From Glossina fuscipes (Eukaryota > Arthropoda > Insecta > Diptera > Glossinidae): DNA of 64,000 bases. Numbering within the stretch: the first letter of the stretch is position 1; each line of letters opens with the position of its first letter. Position numbers and translations under genes: made by a program. Shown here piece by piece: positions 12,101-25,760 of the stretch. The notes beneath the pieces are model-generated. The model was not told where the DNA came from and ran no database searches. It was given only the letters and a program-made list of their open reading frames with translations. The stretch is from the NCBI RefSeq assembly GCF_014805625.2, contig NW_023998455.1, positions 4,002,922 to 4,066,921 on the forward strand, in the 5' to 3' direction.

Positions 12101-12830
12101 AATGATCGGACAAAGAAAAAAATCTGATCATTGTCTTCATATTTCTAAACGCTACCAGCGATGGAATCGCAGAGTTGATTTGAATCGCAGTTATAGCTAA
12201 AAAGGCATAACTACTAATGTAAATGATTTAAGTCAAATTAATGAAAAATCAATTCCTAATTCTCTACAGATGCCCACAGAGCCCTTTTGATTGATTACGA
12301 ACGACTTATTAGCACGAATATGTTGATAGCGCGACTTTTTAAAAGCAACCTCAAGTCATAATAAACTAAACGTTATATCCAATATTTAAGAGTTGAATAA
12401 ATTCGTAAAAAAAAGGGGAAAATGAAAAATAAAAATCTGTAAATAAAGCGCGACGACTAACGCGCGGATATGTAGGTTAAAATTCCGTTCTAATCATCAA
12501 AGAAAACAAAAGAAAAAACATAATATTTTTTTATATTCTAGTTTAGCACGTATTGAAAAACAATAACTACAGGCAACAGGCTTTGAAAGGGAGAAAAGCA
12601 TGAGCAATAAAAATATCTACGACTACGATGGTACATGTGTCTACAATATCCATGACCTGGGCTAAAGCCATGACGAGAAGTAAATAAAAATGAAATTTAA
12701 CGGCTAAATAAAAAAACAAAAAAAAAAAAAATATTAACAAAAAATGAATAAAAACAAATCACGTGCTTTGCTACAAAAAAAAAAAAATAAAATAAAAATA
12801 AAAAACACAAAAATAATAATAATAATAATA

Positions 12831-12870
12831 ATCTAACACATCTCGCCTAACAGGCCAGAGAGTGTTAGAT
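12831..12870. other. Inverted repeat / hairpin
   Basis: ATCTAACAC pairs with GTGTTAGAT at the base, then TCTC with GAGA and GCCT with AGGC, leaving a three-base AAC loop, one bulged A on the left arm and a CA bulge on the right. Seventeen base pairs in 40 nt. It directly follows an AAT repeat. It is too short for a microRNA precursor; no role can be given. Confidence 0.6.
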
Positions 12871-13317
12871 AGAACTCAGCTAAGCCGGATGGTGTGAGGG
12901 CATGTTTTGTGGTATTTTTCTGCATATTTTTTCGCTTTCAAACACAATTTACTTACAGTCATGTAATACCTATGGTTATGTGCTCATAATCGAATTTCTC
13001 ACTTAATTAATAATTTTTTTTTTTTTTTTTTTTTTTTTCCTAAAACATAATAAATAGAATAAACTTTGGTTTCCCTTTTTTTTTTTGTATGATTTAATGG
13101 TTGTTTTTATTGCAATAGTTTGTTGTTAATAGATATCAGTTGTGTGCATGTACCTCATATCCTTGTTTGTTGGACATGTGGTGACGTAGCGTTGGCGGCG
13201 CTGGCCACGTATTATATTCCGAGATATCTTTGCTGTGCTGGCCGCATTGCTGAATTTATTATAAAGATAATCATGCGAAGAGAAGTTGAACGTGTAAGAA
13301 GAATATAGAATATAGAG

Positions 13318-13324
13318 AAAAAAA

Positions 13325-13361
<37 letters not shown>

Positions 13362-13390
13362 AAAAAAAGAAAGAGAGAGAATGAGAAAAA
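13318..13390 (+). repeat. (GA)n microsatellite with A runs
   Basis: Purine-only tract of GAGA repeats broken by A runs. GA repeats in flies can bind GAGA factor, but here nothing beyond simple sequence is visible. Confidence 0.9.
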
Positions 13391-15479
13391 AAAGAAAAAA
13401 GTGCATTGAAATAGTAAATATGAAGAGGAAGAAAGATATAGAACAAGTGGAAGATAGATATTTATATACAAGTTAATATGTAAGAAAAATATATGAAAAA
13501 TTTCTTTTACTCTAATACGGACTTAAGTGCAACAATCGAAAAACTTCGTTTCACTACACAATTATCTGCCGCCATTTGCAAATGAACCGTTAATTAGCTG
13601 TTAATGAGAAAATCTTAAAATTATTGTGGACTGATCGTGTCGTCTCTTACACTTCTGATTTTCGGAAACTCACACCCGCTTTCCATTGTCCGCTCCTATG
13701 GCGAGTAATCAACTTAGGAAGGTTAAAATAATATATGGCGAAGCAGGCAGACAGGTGAGCAAAAAGATGTAACGTCAGCCGGGCCGTGGCAAAAAGCAAA
13801 TAACGGCTCTGAGGTTAAAATTCTCAAAGACAAAGTGAAGAGAGAAATCTCTTTAGGTTAATTGGGTTCTTACGTCATTTAACACAATATGCCGCAGTCA
13901 ACTCCATACACCGGCACTTTTGGCCTCTTGCCTGAATTTGGGAATAATTATATTCGACACGCATCCCGGAGGTTACGTCGTACAAAGCAAAGGTTCGGTA
14001 TTCAAAATTCTTCAATTAACAGTTAGGAGAGATCTTGCTGGCGCTGTTGGCATTTCAAAAACGAATCGGACAATAGCACGTCAAAGAATATTTTCAACCT
14101 GAAAAGCTCCCAATATCTTCTTTGGTTCTTCAAAACCATTTCGTTAAAAATTCTACCACAACTACCGTATTAACCTATCCCCATGTGACTTCGGGTTACT
14201 TCCTGAAATCAAAAGACAACGTCTTGACTCGATTGACGAGATAGACACAAGTTGAATCCGGCAAACAACTATAGTCACTATGCCGAGGATCGGGAAAAAC
14301 GTTGACATAAGTCAATAATATCTGGGAGGGATCACTTTGACGATCACTGTGACGATGTAGATTTGCAATAATAAAATGATTTAAATCTTACTTTTCGAGC
14401 TTTATTCCTATAATGTATAATGATTATGGCTTTACTTCGTATAATGTACGATATAGTTATGTTATCTGTATTGCTATCTTCACTGCTGTTCACCATCGTC
14501 TCGGAAGGGACTCGATAATCCTACTGGCACATTAATTATTAATTACAGTAATTTTTAATATTGCATAAATTAACAATAATAATTATTATTAATTAATAAA
14601 TTAAATTAAACTAATGACTTTTTATTGAGATGGTAAGACCTATGGTAAATTTGTAGAAGAGAATCTATTCGTTCAAGGCAACATTAGCAGTTCAGGTATG
14701 CATGAAACGAATGTAGATTTAATTCGATTTTCAAAGTGAACCCTTTGTGCTGAACACGCCGCACAATAAATGTAAATAGGAGTAGAATAAGCCAGGCTAG
14801 GCCGGCTATTAAACCATATTGTCTAAAACAATTCTTACTTTTGCCATAGACCACAAAAATTATAGCCTGTTTCTTATGCGAACTTATGTAAGTATGTATA
14901 TGAAATGTATCTTACAAATTAGATCTCTTTGCAAATAAAAGCTTACTCTCTGTAAGAATGATTGTGCCCAAGAGGTTCAAAATTTAGCATCTGTTATAAC
15001 TCAATTTTCTTAAAAAAATATTAAATCTTAAATTTTTCTGTCCTAAAAGACTAAAAAGTAGGACCTAACAATAGGCGTGGATAGTCTAAATTTTGTATAG
15101 TTCATTTTTATATAATATTACAATTATGGGTTAATTTTTATCCTAACATATTAAAATCTAAACTTTTCTGCCCTATAAAGATACAATTTTTGTGAAAATT
15201 CTTCATTAGGGTAGGATCCAAAAAATAGATTCAAATGGTCCAAATTTGCTGCTGTTAATTTTTGTTATCATAAACGACTATTATGATCTGATTTTTATTA
15301 TGAAGTATTGAAAATTGGACCTTTTCGTCATATGAGAAGAGGTTCAAAAAATTGCCCCAGCTAGTTCAAAATTTTCACACCAATTTAGAAAGTCGAAATA
15401 CTATTACTTGGGCACTTGTGTAGAGAAATTTCGAAAATTTTTACCATAACATAAAGACTTTTCATAATGGGACGTTATG

Positions 15480-15735
15480 TGGGCAGTGGTCGAAAATGTA
15501 AACCTATTCAAACTATTTTGAATAGCGTCCGTTCTTAAAGCAAAGCACGTAGGTGTACCAAATTTTATCAATGTATCTCAAAAATTTCGACCTGTAGCTT
15601 GAATACAAACTTACACGGACAGACAGAGAGATGGATAAGATAACGAAAAAAATGGTTTATCTTAAGTCCTTCTGCGTTTTACATACATCCGGACCAACTT
15701 AATGTACCCTATAGCACAATTCGTGCAGGGTATAA
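15480..15735 (-). repeat. Dispersed repeat with GTCY-type core, minus orientation
   Basis: CCAAATTTTATCAATGTATCTC, then TTCGACCTGTAGCTTGAATAC and ACACGGACAGACAGAGAGATGG, in the order of the other minus copies. The right end has ATGTACCCTATAGCAC…GTGCAGGGTATAA. A mirror of this terminal word occurs near 10190 (TATACCCTGCAATATTGTC), consistent with a family-specific end. Confidence 0.6.
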
Positions 15736-16969
15736 GAAAATTAAATAAAATAAAGAAACTTATGTTTACGCCTGAATCGCCAAAAACGTCTCATACTGAT
15801 TACTTCTCGTTTTGTAAACAAATAATATTTTTATTATTATTTTCACTAAATGAATTTTAGAAAATCAAAGCAATAAAAATATCGCATCCCAATAACCTAT
15901 AAAATCATTCAATTTTCTATACAATAAATAAAAACAAAGCCGGCAAACAGAAAAAAATTGTGAGCGGAAAGGGGGGGGAAAAAAAACATAGAAAACATTA
16001 GATAACAAAATATTTGAGGCTTTTTTAACGCTTAACTGAAATTCAAATGTTTTAGAAAACGATAAAAACAACAAACGTCACAAAAACTAACATGTTGCTG
16101 TCGATTTTTTTTGTGTGTTTGTGTTTTTAATGTTTTTTTTTTTCTAGATATGTTTTGATTTTCTAAAATATAAATATAAAGACCGTGTGTTTATTTGACT
16201 TGTATATGGCATATGCACATCCATATGTATACGCGAGTGAGTGTTTGTACGGCTATCAAAATTTAGTTTTTATCAGTTTTCACACTTTTTGTGACACATA
16301 AAGCGATTAGTTGCCGGTGTTGAATAAATCTGACTATTTGCTATAGTTTCGAGAGATAGATATATATCATCATTCATAATAATAGTTGCATGAATATTTA
16401 AATTGTCATAAAAACGTTTGAGAATTTTTGCATTTCTAATCGTATTGTGCGACGGCAAATTTTATTCAAGTATTTGCATAAAATATAGTTTTGCATAAAC
16501 GCATCGGTCGCCGACGATAATTGAGGAAAATGTTATTTAATTGATTGCTTTCATAACGAATTATGAATAGTAAAGCGCCATCTATTGTATTTGATTAATA
16601 ATTTATAAAAACTTAGAGGAGCTATATTGTGTACTCCCATTAACAACTGATTGCAGTTATAATTTTTATTTTTATATAAACGATGAAGTCACAGAAGATT
16701 AATCGTTTACGTGGAGACTGTGTCATCTCAAAAAAAAAAAAAAAGAGAAGAAAGCAAGTTTTAGAAAATACTTGGTGCAAAAGGGTTGCCAGGTGGCTAA
16801 AAAAAACCTTACAAAAAAAAATACTCAACGATCTAGGGTTTAAGTAACAAGGCCCGATGGAAATCATATGAATGCTAGTCTGCCAGTTCGATTAACATTA
16901 GATTAAAATATTAGAGTCGAGCAAACCCGATGCCCTATACATGTTCAATTAGAATAGCTATTCACTCGT

Positions 16970-17110
16970 TTTCCGTCGCAAAAATTTCCGACCTGTAGAT
17001 TGAATACAAAAATACGCGGACATATATCAGGCGAGACAGAGAGCTTAGATCAAAGAATGGCTTTTTGAATTGATCGATATACTAAAAGGTGGGACTATCC
17101 TGCGTTTATC
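16970..17110 (-). repeat. Dispersed repeat fragment, minus orientation
   Basis: TTTCCGACCTGTAGATTGAATAC and GACATATATCAGGCGAGACAG match the corresponding part of the copy at 15480. Truncated on the left. Confidence 0.5.
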
Positions 17111-17149
17111 CTCCATCGCAACTGGTATAGAGCGTTTTTACTGATATCT

Positions 17150-18640
17150 AAACAAAAACTTGGTATCACTATTATCAATGAGACTAGAACTCGCTGATTA
17201 TAAACGAATTTAATTCAATCCACTGCGTTATCTCATTGCCTGTAACAAGAAACCTTTGTGCGAAGAGGAAGAATGTTGAGAACAGTCTTCTTACAGAGAT
17301 CTATTACCTCTTTGCTGTCAGCAGCAATGCTGCACTTCTAATTACCCTTTGAAACCATTTCGGTGAAAAATAACCTGCGATAACTCCAACCTTTAATAAC
17401 TACTTGAAGAGCTTCCAGCAGTGATCCTAGACTGTTTCCCAATATTGAACCTAACTCGATAAAAATTACCTACAATAATACTCCTTCGGAAGAAGAAGAT
17501 CGTGGACGATGTGTTTCCCATAGATACGCTTTGTTATCATTGCTATCAATGATACTCAGCTACTGATTAGTCTTGACTCTGCGCAATCTCTTACCTGTAA
17601 GAAGTTATATATGTCAAAGAGAGGGAAGAAGAAAGGCAGTGTTCCTATAGATGCGTGAGAGAGGCATTATCACTTCCACCCACCAATCACTATTGAATTC
17701 AATCCGATAAAAATTATTTATCATAATATTTACCTAACATATTAGGGGAAGACTACGAATATTTAGTTGGATCGCTTTTACCAGCGATATTAGATTGTCT
17801 GTTAATACTGGATCGAATTACATGGAAAATGACTTCATCTGTAATGAGTCATACTTAGCGAGGAGAAAGAATATGGTGTTTTTACAAATCTCTGGGAAAT
17901 TATCTGCATCTGGTGGCTTAGTATTTAATATTGAACCCACTTAATGAGGAATTACCTGCGATTATAAATTTTGTAGGGAGAATAGGAATAGGAAACTAAC
18001 AAGCATTATGTGAATAGTGAGAATGTGAACAGAAGGTTTTCTGGATGATTACCTTTATCTCTGGCCATCACTGTAACTGGTAATATCAGTTTGCTATCTA
18101 ATATCGAACCTGCTTTTAAACAAATTATCTGCGATATCTTTTACTTGTAATAAGTAATAATTGGCAAAGAGAGAGATTATGGACAGCAACCTTCTGATCA
18201 ATATCTAAACAGATACCTGGATCGTAGCTAGCAATAATGCTATACCGTCAATTAATATTGGACCTAATTCAATAGGAATGACCTGCAATTACTTTTGTAC
18301 CTGTAACAGTGGTGTGCAGAAGTATGTGAAGAGTGAGAATGAGGATAAACCTGGCATCACTGCAACCAGCAACACAAATCCATTAATTAATATTCTATTT
18401 GGTAAAAAGTTACCCGCGATAACTCGTAGCTATAACAAGCAATATTTAGCGAGGAGAGGGAACTTTCAGAGAGAGGATCTGTAATAACAAATATTATGTA
18501 AAGACAGTGCACTGCTGCAGCCCTTTAGCTATTTATCACATGCGACCATTCTTACCGGAAATACCAAGTCGCTTACTGATATTGTATAAGAATTCGATAA
18601 AAAATTTAGGTGCAATCATTCTCACCGATCAAAAATAGAC
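17150..18640 (+). repeat. Degenerate tandem array, units about 120-160 bp
   Basis: A composite phrase (AATATTGAACCTAATTCGAT, AAAAATTACCTGCGAT, CTGTAACAAG, GCGAGGAGAGGGAA-like, ATATCTAAACAGA) returns in the same order. The purine-rich GAGAGGAAGAA element appears near 17260, 17490, 17617, 17735, 17857, 18012, 18166, 18325 and 18450, at spacings of roughly 120-160 bp except the first. Units are highly diverged from each other; no open frame is kept. Confidence 0.6.
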
Positions 18641-19864
18641 AAAAATCGAATACTTGCCCAAACAATTTTGTAAGTTGTTCGGACGAGCAAGAGCAAATGT
18701 TTATATGCAATGTTTGTATTCACCTAAATGCTAAGGATATTATTCCGCTTAGCTTGGACTCGACGTAGGCCTTGAGGATTAATTTACATTTCCCTTTTTG
18801 CCAGGGTTTTCTTTGCAAAAAAAAAAAAGAAGAAAATTTTCTTGATCACTATTGTCTCCAACGCATATGTGAATAAAAATCCCTTCCATCTTAAGTATGT
18901 TTACAAAAGAATAAAAAATGATTTTTAACTACACCCAGAGCTAAAACTTAAACTTAAGTTCAGTGATAATTACATTTTGTGGAATAAAAATAACTTTAAG
19001 TCAATTGAAATAAAGTGTATTTAGTGTAAAAGTTTTCCAAATCAAATTAGTGTGTTACGAGAGGAAGAATTATAATACACCGCAGTAAGGGAGGAACACA
19101 ATCGTGTAATTAACAGCCATGTACAGAGGCAACGATAACAACAATAGTAAATGCAACACTCGAACAGGAATGCTATTCGCTTTTCGATGGTGACGCATTT
19201 GATTTCAAGTAACAAATATGATGTGGCGGACATTGAGTGAACCGGTACGGCTAACGTTCTTGTTATATTGTGCGGAGGTGAAGTGTGCATCATTGCTATG
19301 TGAGCCTGAAAGGCTCACACCTAATACAACAAAAGATTTGGAAATTTACTACACACACCGACAAAAACCAATTGCCCAACCAATACACTTACAAGTACGC
19401 ACATACACACACTTTCAGGCTAAGCATACAAAGCATCCGGAAAGGATGAAAAAAAAAAAAAAGAAATAATAAAAAATACTAACCAAAGCAGAAAAATGAA
19501 ACCCAGTTCTGAAAAAGAGTATTAAATAGAAGAAAAATATATATATATGTACATATATATATGTATGTATTGAGAGTGGGTTGCTAGAGAGTAGGAAAAA
19601 AATAACGCAAAATCCGTAAAGAAAGAAATTCAAAACAATTTTTTTCCAACATTTTTATGAGTTTTTTATTTGGGGGTTTTTTTCTCTCTTCTTCTTCTTC
19701 TTCTTTTTTTCAATGTTGCTGTTGTTTTTCCCAACCATATCCTTATAACCCCTTTTTCGCAAAACCCAAAACCTATTTCAAATGGAAAAAAATTTTTTTT
19801 TTTATTTATTTATTTATTTTTATTTTTTTATGCTTTCCTAGTAACTAAATGTGTTTGTAAGTGA

Positions 19865-19920
19865 CTGAGTGAGTGAGTGAGTGAGTGAGCGAGTGCGAAT
19901 GAGCGAAGCGAGCGAACGAG
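19865..19920 (+). repeat. (GTGA)n microsatellite
   Basis: Seven or so GAGT/GTGA repeats decaying into GAGCGAAC units. Confidence 0.85.
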
Positions 19921-20249
19921 CTTACAACAGACCCATAAAGCGCGAAACTGATCACATATACACAAACGCACACCTACTACTCAATGGCGATGCCACCTTC
20001 AGCACATATCTATAAAATATTATTGGGACAGTGTGGCTGGTTTTGCTGTCTGTCGAACTGGTTAAGGGCTCTTTGGGTTCTGGGTCTAAATGAATGAAGT
20101 AGAAATAAAAGAATCACATATAGAGGCGCGCATATAGCGAAAAAAAAGAAAACAAAAAAAAAATGATAAAGAAGAGAAGAGAAGAGAAAAAGTATTAGGA
20201 AATACACACAATTTTTTATTTTTCATCGTTGGACATTCGCATTGATGTT

Positions 20250-20590
20250 GGTGATGATGATGATGATGATTATGATGATGATGACGACGACGAAAATAAT
20301 AATGATGATGGTGACGATGCGTCGGCTAAAAGCTATGAACGGAGATGAAAAGATTTAAACCTTGCTTACTCACACTTGTATTCTGCATACAAAAAAAAAA
20401 AAGAAAGAGAAATCTACTTAGAATCTATAGTGCGTTTAAAGGCCTCTCGTTTTACATATAGAGTTAGTAGAGCAACAACAACAACAACAACAACAATAAT
20501 AAATGCAGTCAACATTTCTAACGAAAGCAAAGTAAGCGAACTTATAACGGCATCGTCATCATCATTATCATCATCATCATCATCATCGGG
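20250..20590 (+). repeat. Cluster of trinucleotide repeats (GAT, ACA, ATC)
   Basis: GAT/GAC repeats at 20251-20313, an ACA run at 20474-20495 and an ATC run at 20551-20587. They produce Thr-rich or Asp-rich short open frames on either strand that lack splice or start support and are not called as genes. Confidence 0.85.
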
Positions 20591-22639
20591 AAGAACTTCA
20601 TAATGCACTCTCGCTTTGATATCCTTCTCCCTCCCGGTAAGAGTTGATTTTCCCTTGCCCATTATTTTTGAACCTAATTCCCATACTCCTCCCTGAGATA
20701 AGCCAAATGATATATGCGTGCGAATGTGTATGCAAGTGTATACATATCTATGTATACATATTCGGTGCTGTCGTTTTCCTTTTCTTTCTGTTCTTTGTGT
20801 TTACAACTCTCACATTCAGCCTTTATTTCAAACAGTGCATATTTTTTCGCCTGCTAACCGCTGAAATTTTTTTCCCTCATTTTGTCTTATTCGCTTTTTT
20901 CTTTGCATTTTGCGTTTTTTTTTTCTGCTTTTTTTTTTTTTTTTTTTTGTATCTTTGGCAATTTTGTTAACCTTTTTCAAAACAAATTTTTTTCTGTGTT
21001 TTGTTAGACGTTTTTTTAGCGTTTTTCGCATTTTTTCCTCTGTCTGGTTATATTGATTTTTTAAGCTAAACATTTTTTTTCCATTTTTCTGCAATTTTTT
21101 TTACTTGCATTTCTTTTTTTTTTATATCCAATTTTTTCCTATTTTCGCTTTTGTGTGCACAGAGAGATACAAATATAGATGAAAGCTGTAACCATCAAAT
21201 GCTACATTTGCTTTAATATGTTTTTCTAGTCGATTTAGAAGTTTGAGGTTAGCATTTGTATTGGCGTTTTGTGTCTGTGTGTGTATGCATCCGTGTTTCG
21301 ACATTTACATTTACTGTTAATTTTTTACTCGTTCTTTATACATATATATATATATATATTTTTTTTTTTGTTTTTCCTTTTTGGAAATAAAAGGCTTTTC
21401 GTTTTTTCATGGTTACTAGTGGTCAGTTGATTGAAGTATTAATTTGTCTTCTAAAAATTTTCATATTAAAGTTTTCTTTTTTTTTTTTCGATAAATTAAA
21501 ACGTCAGTCAGCTCCAAAAACTATACTGTAACTTTTGAATATTTTTCTAAAGCTAATGTATGCAACGGTTTCTTTGTTTTTTTTTTTCCTAAATCTCAAG
21601 GATAATGAATCGTCGAAATAATTAACAAGTTTATGGAGAACTTTAATATAAAAAAAGAAAAAAAGCAAAAATGTTTAAAAAATGATATTTTTTTAGAAGA
21701 AAAAGAGGCTTGAAAAATATGCGTATATGATGTAATGTTCATTCAATGTTATAATGTTAAATTACAAAAAAAAAAAAAATTATCATTTTAAAGAAGAAAT
21801 TCATTCATAGCTGAGTAGAAAATTGGAGAAGGAATAATGTTCGTTTTTAGATCCACCTTTAGGTTATTATTTGATTACGGTACTTATTGAACTCTTTGTA
21901 AGGTAAGTTAGATCTCTACCAGATCTCTACCAGGTCATTAGAGAATTCGATGATTCCATGATCCATACATTAGGGACCCGACGGTTCGACAACGCATACA
22001 TTACAAAATGATTATCCATCAGGCCCGAACACCGTTTTAATACCACATCGTAAGCCAAGTGTATTGTACACATTTCTTTTTATAGTAGGCTCGGATTTCT
22101 TTGTGCTGAGTGTACTTTGATTGTGTCTCCGAATCCCATTCGAAGATCACAAACATATGACTTTGAATGAGACTTTGACAATGTTTCGAGAAAGTAAGGT
22201 AATGACGTTGTCGGATTTGCGTTGAATCGTTCTTCTAGCCTTAGCTTTCCACCCGCGGGTAAATGCGTTTGCACCGGAATTCGTAAAGAGACCCTGACTA
22301 ATAAAGTTATCCTTGTAATGAAGCATAAGAAGTAGTTAACTGAGTAAAACAAAAGGGTTATAACAACAGAGCCAAGAGTTGTATATTGAGTAGAGCTAAA
22401 CAGTCATATAATAAGTAACATTAGCCGATAATACAGTTAATGAGGCTAATAAGGCTAATAAAATGGTCTAACGCTAGGATTACTGAATTCAAGAATGGTA
22501 AGTTACCTATGAGTAATACAAACGGCATATGGGAATAATGCACATGGTAGCATGCAGGATTATTAATATAGTCGCATCATCGTTCAGTCCAGATAGTGAG
22601 TACTATCCCAGCATAAATAGAAATGAAAGAATTTGACCT

Positions 22640-22945
22640 CTTTACAGTTTGGTTAGACCAACTCTGGAATGTGCCTGCTTGGCACAGTCTCTGTCGTCTT
22701 GTTGAATTCGAAATAATTCTTGCTTTTCGCCCCCGATCCCGTCGATTTTATTGCGTCATCTCCATATGAAAACTTATTCTTAGCGATTTTATGATTTTGT
22801 TACTTATAACTTTACATTCACTTGAGAAACTTTGACTTATGCATACATATAATAAATGGCGTTGTTGACTTTTCTTGCCGGCTTTATTACTTGAAGCAAA
22901 GTTCAGTTGTCTTAGTCGACATTCAAGATACTTTGTGTTCATAAA
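22640..22945 (+). pseudogene. Relic of a non-LTR retrotransposon reverse transcriptase (C-terminal part)
   Basis: Plus-strand translation gives SLVRPTLECACLAQSL (from 22646), the motif that in jockey/I-type elements reads SLVRPxLEYAxxxWxP. After a frameshift come SPYENLFLAIL and RNFDLCIHIINGVVDF (about 22760-22875), the order seen in the post-RT region of such elements (PPYExR…L…RR…F…IINGxVD). In-frame stops and at least one frameshift show it is dead. No target-site duplication or poly(A) end was identified. The match is by eye to the family pattern and subfamily cannot be fixed. Confidence 0.5.
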
Positions 22946-23859
22946 ATTTACATAATGTATTAGGTGCGTGAATAAATTCTCCGCATTTCTCTATAAAATG
23001 CCAAAAAATTTGATTAAAAAATTGTTTCTTCATAGTCTAATAAGCGAAGTGTAACCTATCACTATCTATGGTCTGTTGCCTCTTGTGAAGTTGACTTCGT
23101 ATGCCGTCGCGATAGAAACTTTATGGTTACGAAGCCAAATAGCTATCAATCCATTTTTGCACACCTTCAAATTTTACGCATCGCTGATGTGTCAAATACA
23201 ACTGCATCCATCTAAACCAGGGCTAATCAGAAGGAGACAGATATGGAGAATAAACTCGCTATCGCAACAAGTTTCCAGCCCAAGTTGATGATTACTTCGT
23301 GGCTTGCCTTTCATAGGGATGGACGGACGCATGCAAGACTTTCTTCGCTTTCAAGACTAAAAGTTTTTGCCATTTACTAGCCATTACATACCTACCACCA
23401 CCAGCAATGTCAGTGCATCTGACATCGATATTTTTACACTTTGTAAACAGGTGAAGTTCATAACGTGCCATCATCAATACGTGAACTGTATATATATATA
23501 CACAAAATTTCGAAAGAGGTAAATTCGAACAGAGACAACTTATTTGCTTCCCTAACAAGTTCAGCTAACAATTAGTTAATCCACTTAAGAGTCTTTTCAA
23601 CGATTTTTATAATCTAATCTCTTTATGCGATTTATTATAATACATAAAATGTTTTGTTTATTTAGTTATCAGTTTTTGTTCAGGTATTCACAGTGTTAAG
23701 CCTGAACAAAAAGTCATGTTTCAATCTCATATTTATATACTGAACGGTTTATGTGCGATCAGCAGACAAGCGTCTGAAGGCAACACCCACAAGCATTTGA
23801 AATGGACCCTTCCCCTGTTATGCCGAAGCTGAGATATTTTATTATGGAAAGTGATGTTG

Positions 23860-24020
23860 ATTCAACCTAAGATTGTCTGTCCATCTGGGCGAGTTGTTAC
23901 CTTGTGCTCAAGTTTAAATTTACTACATTGGCCTAAGGATGATGGCTACTGAAAATAGTTCGGATCGGTCCACTTTGGTTTCATTCCTGAACCCCAACCC
24001 ATGTAAGGTTCTTTCTGAAT
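23860..24020 (+). repeat. Dispersed repeat with GTCY core, short copy
   Basis: GATTCAACCTAAGATTGTCTGTCCATC followed by ACTGAAAATAGTTCGGATCGGTCCAC: the two anchor words of the family in the usual order with most of the middle changed. Confidence 0.5.
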
Positions 24021-24939
24021 GGTAACCCTTTTAGAAATATTTCGACAATGGTATTTTATTACTTATTACTTAATAAAACAAATAACTGTAGCAAGTTTGG
24101 ATCACACAAGGTCTATTTTTTAGACTCCAACGGGTTGGAGTACGGGTTGTCATGAAAGCAAGCCCTTATCTGAGAAGAAAGTCTAATTTTTGGAAGCAAA
24201 TTAAATTTATCAAATTTGCACTAGGCGAAGTGATGTAGGGTATCTGAAGGTGCGCCTTGCGCGACTTTATTGTTCTTACCTGTTTTTTTGTTAAAATCAG
24301 AAGACATTTTCATCTAAACTATGCTAACAGTGGTATTATGTTGTTGTGATTGTTCACAACTCTTATGGGGGAAATTTTCTCGTCATCGTTTTTGTCACTT
24401 TATGTATGATATTGCGACGAGAGACTTCTAAAACTCTTTTAAAACTCTTCTGAAAGTATTCTGAAGTACTTCTAAAGCTACGAGAGAACACCGGTTCTTT
24501 GCCATAATTTTTGTTAATTTGGGTCTTTAGAGTTCCGGAGCAATATTCACAATGAAACTTGCCAATCTCACAATCTCACAAAGCCACAACAAATACAAAA
24601 AAAAAAAACAAAGGAAAAATCGTTGTGATCTCAGAATATGACTCTAAGAGTAATGACATATTCATACTGTCTTTGGGGAGAATGTCATAAAAGAAGTAGA
24701 TTTCGTAAACGGGGCTAAGGCTTCTAAACAATTCGTTTATTCGCTTACGGGTAAAATTTAATTTATTATTAAAAGTAAACTCAAGATTTAAGAAAGTTTT
24801 ACAAATCTTAGAAAAATTATAAACAATTAAGGCTGGACCGGTGCTATATATGGTTTAAGATCACTACTTTTTAGCTGCCTATAACTCTCTAGCATCTGAA
24901 AAGAAAGTTGTCTACAACAGATTCTGCTTACGTTTCAGT

Positions 24940-25085
24940 GATGTCAATATAGTCAGTGCTTAGTCGATAAAGGCGTAACACTTAACGATTGAAGCACACA
25001 TCCACTAGGTTGCGAACAATATTTTTCCATCTCTTTCTCTTTCGCTTTCCTTTCCTTTCTTTTGTCCGTTTTGTCAGTGATCGGT
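24940..25085 (+). repeat. SINE-related long-body copy
   Basis: ATAGTCAGTGCTTAGTCGATAAAGGCGTAACACTTAACGATTGAAGCACACAT-like order (in pieces: GTGCTTAGTCG, AACACTTAACGATTGAAGC, CACTAGGTTGCGAAC) followed by a C/T-rich tract, matching 11935-12060. Confidence 0.55.
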
Positions 25086-25549
25086 CATGTTAAAAAAAAA
25101 AAAAAAATGAGTTCACAGATCACATAAATAAATTGTAAATAATTTTATAGAAATATTGAGAAGATTTAAATGGAAAGGTGACGGACTATCCAAAGAAAGG
25201 AAATCATCCACAGCTTTTGCGATTACCAGTGTGAATGAGTAGGTAAGTCGACGGTAAGGCTTATCGATGCCAACTTTAGAGAATTGGACAAGGATGAGAC
25301 AGTGACCTTTAGATGCCTTAGATAATTACTGGCCAGATTTGCTTACGAAGCTACCCAAACGCCCAATCGGGCAAGTAACTGAAATCTTTCATAAATAGTG
25401 ATTGAAAGCAGCGAAGATAGTTGAGTGTGTACTAAACATGTTTGCCAAATTGTTGCTGCTAAATGCCGAAGATGGCGCAATTCCTCCTGACAATCGCGTA
25501 CGAGATTAGGTCCTGCATCACTTTTGGTATATTAGGCTTACCGCAAACA

Positions 25550-25760
25550 CTTGACCTAGTATTCAGAATTACGTTCTGAGTTGATCTAAGCTTGTCTATC
25601 CATATGTCCACCTGTCCATCTTGTATTCTTTTATGCAATTTTTCGTTGTTTTTGATGAAATTTGTTCCATCGGCCTGTTTTGACTTGAGGACGTAATCTA
25701 TACGAAATGGTTCGGATTGGATCACTTTCAAGACTATGTCACATAAAACGCCTTATTTTT
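25550..25760 (+). repeat. Dispersed repeat with GTCY core
   Basis: GATCTAAGCTTGTCTATCC, ATGTCCACCTGTCC, TGTATTCTTTTATGC, GATGAAATTTGTTCC and GAAATGGTTCGGATTGGATC in family order. The 90-codon minus-strand open frame across it is incidental. Confidence 0.6.

Noticed and set aside
24272..24304. Strong-looking minus-strand donor CAG|GTAAGA
   Set aside because: Preceded by an A-run and no acceptor with an open frame in a usable phase.
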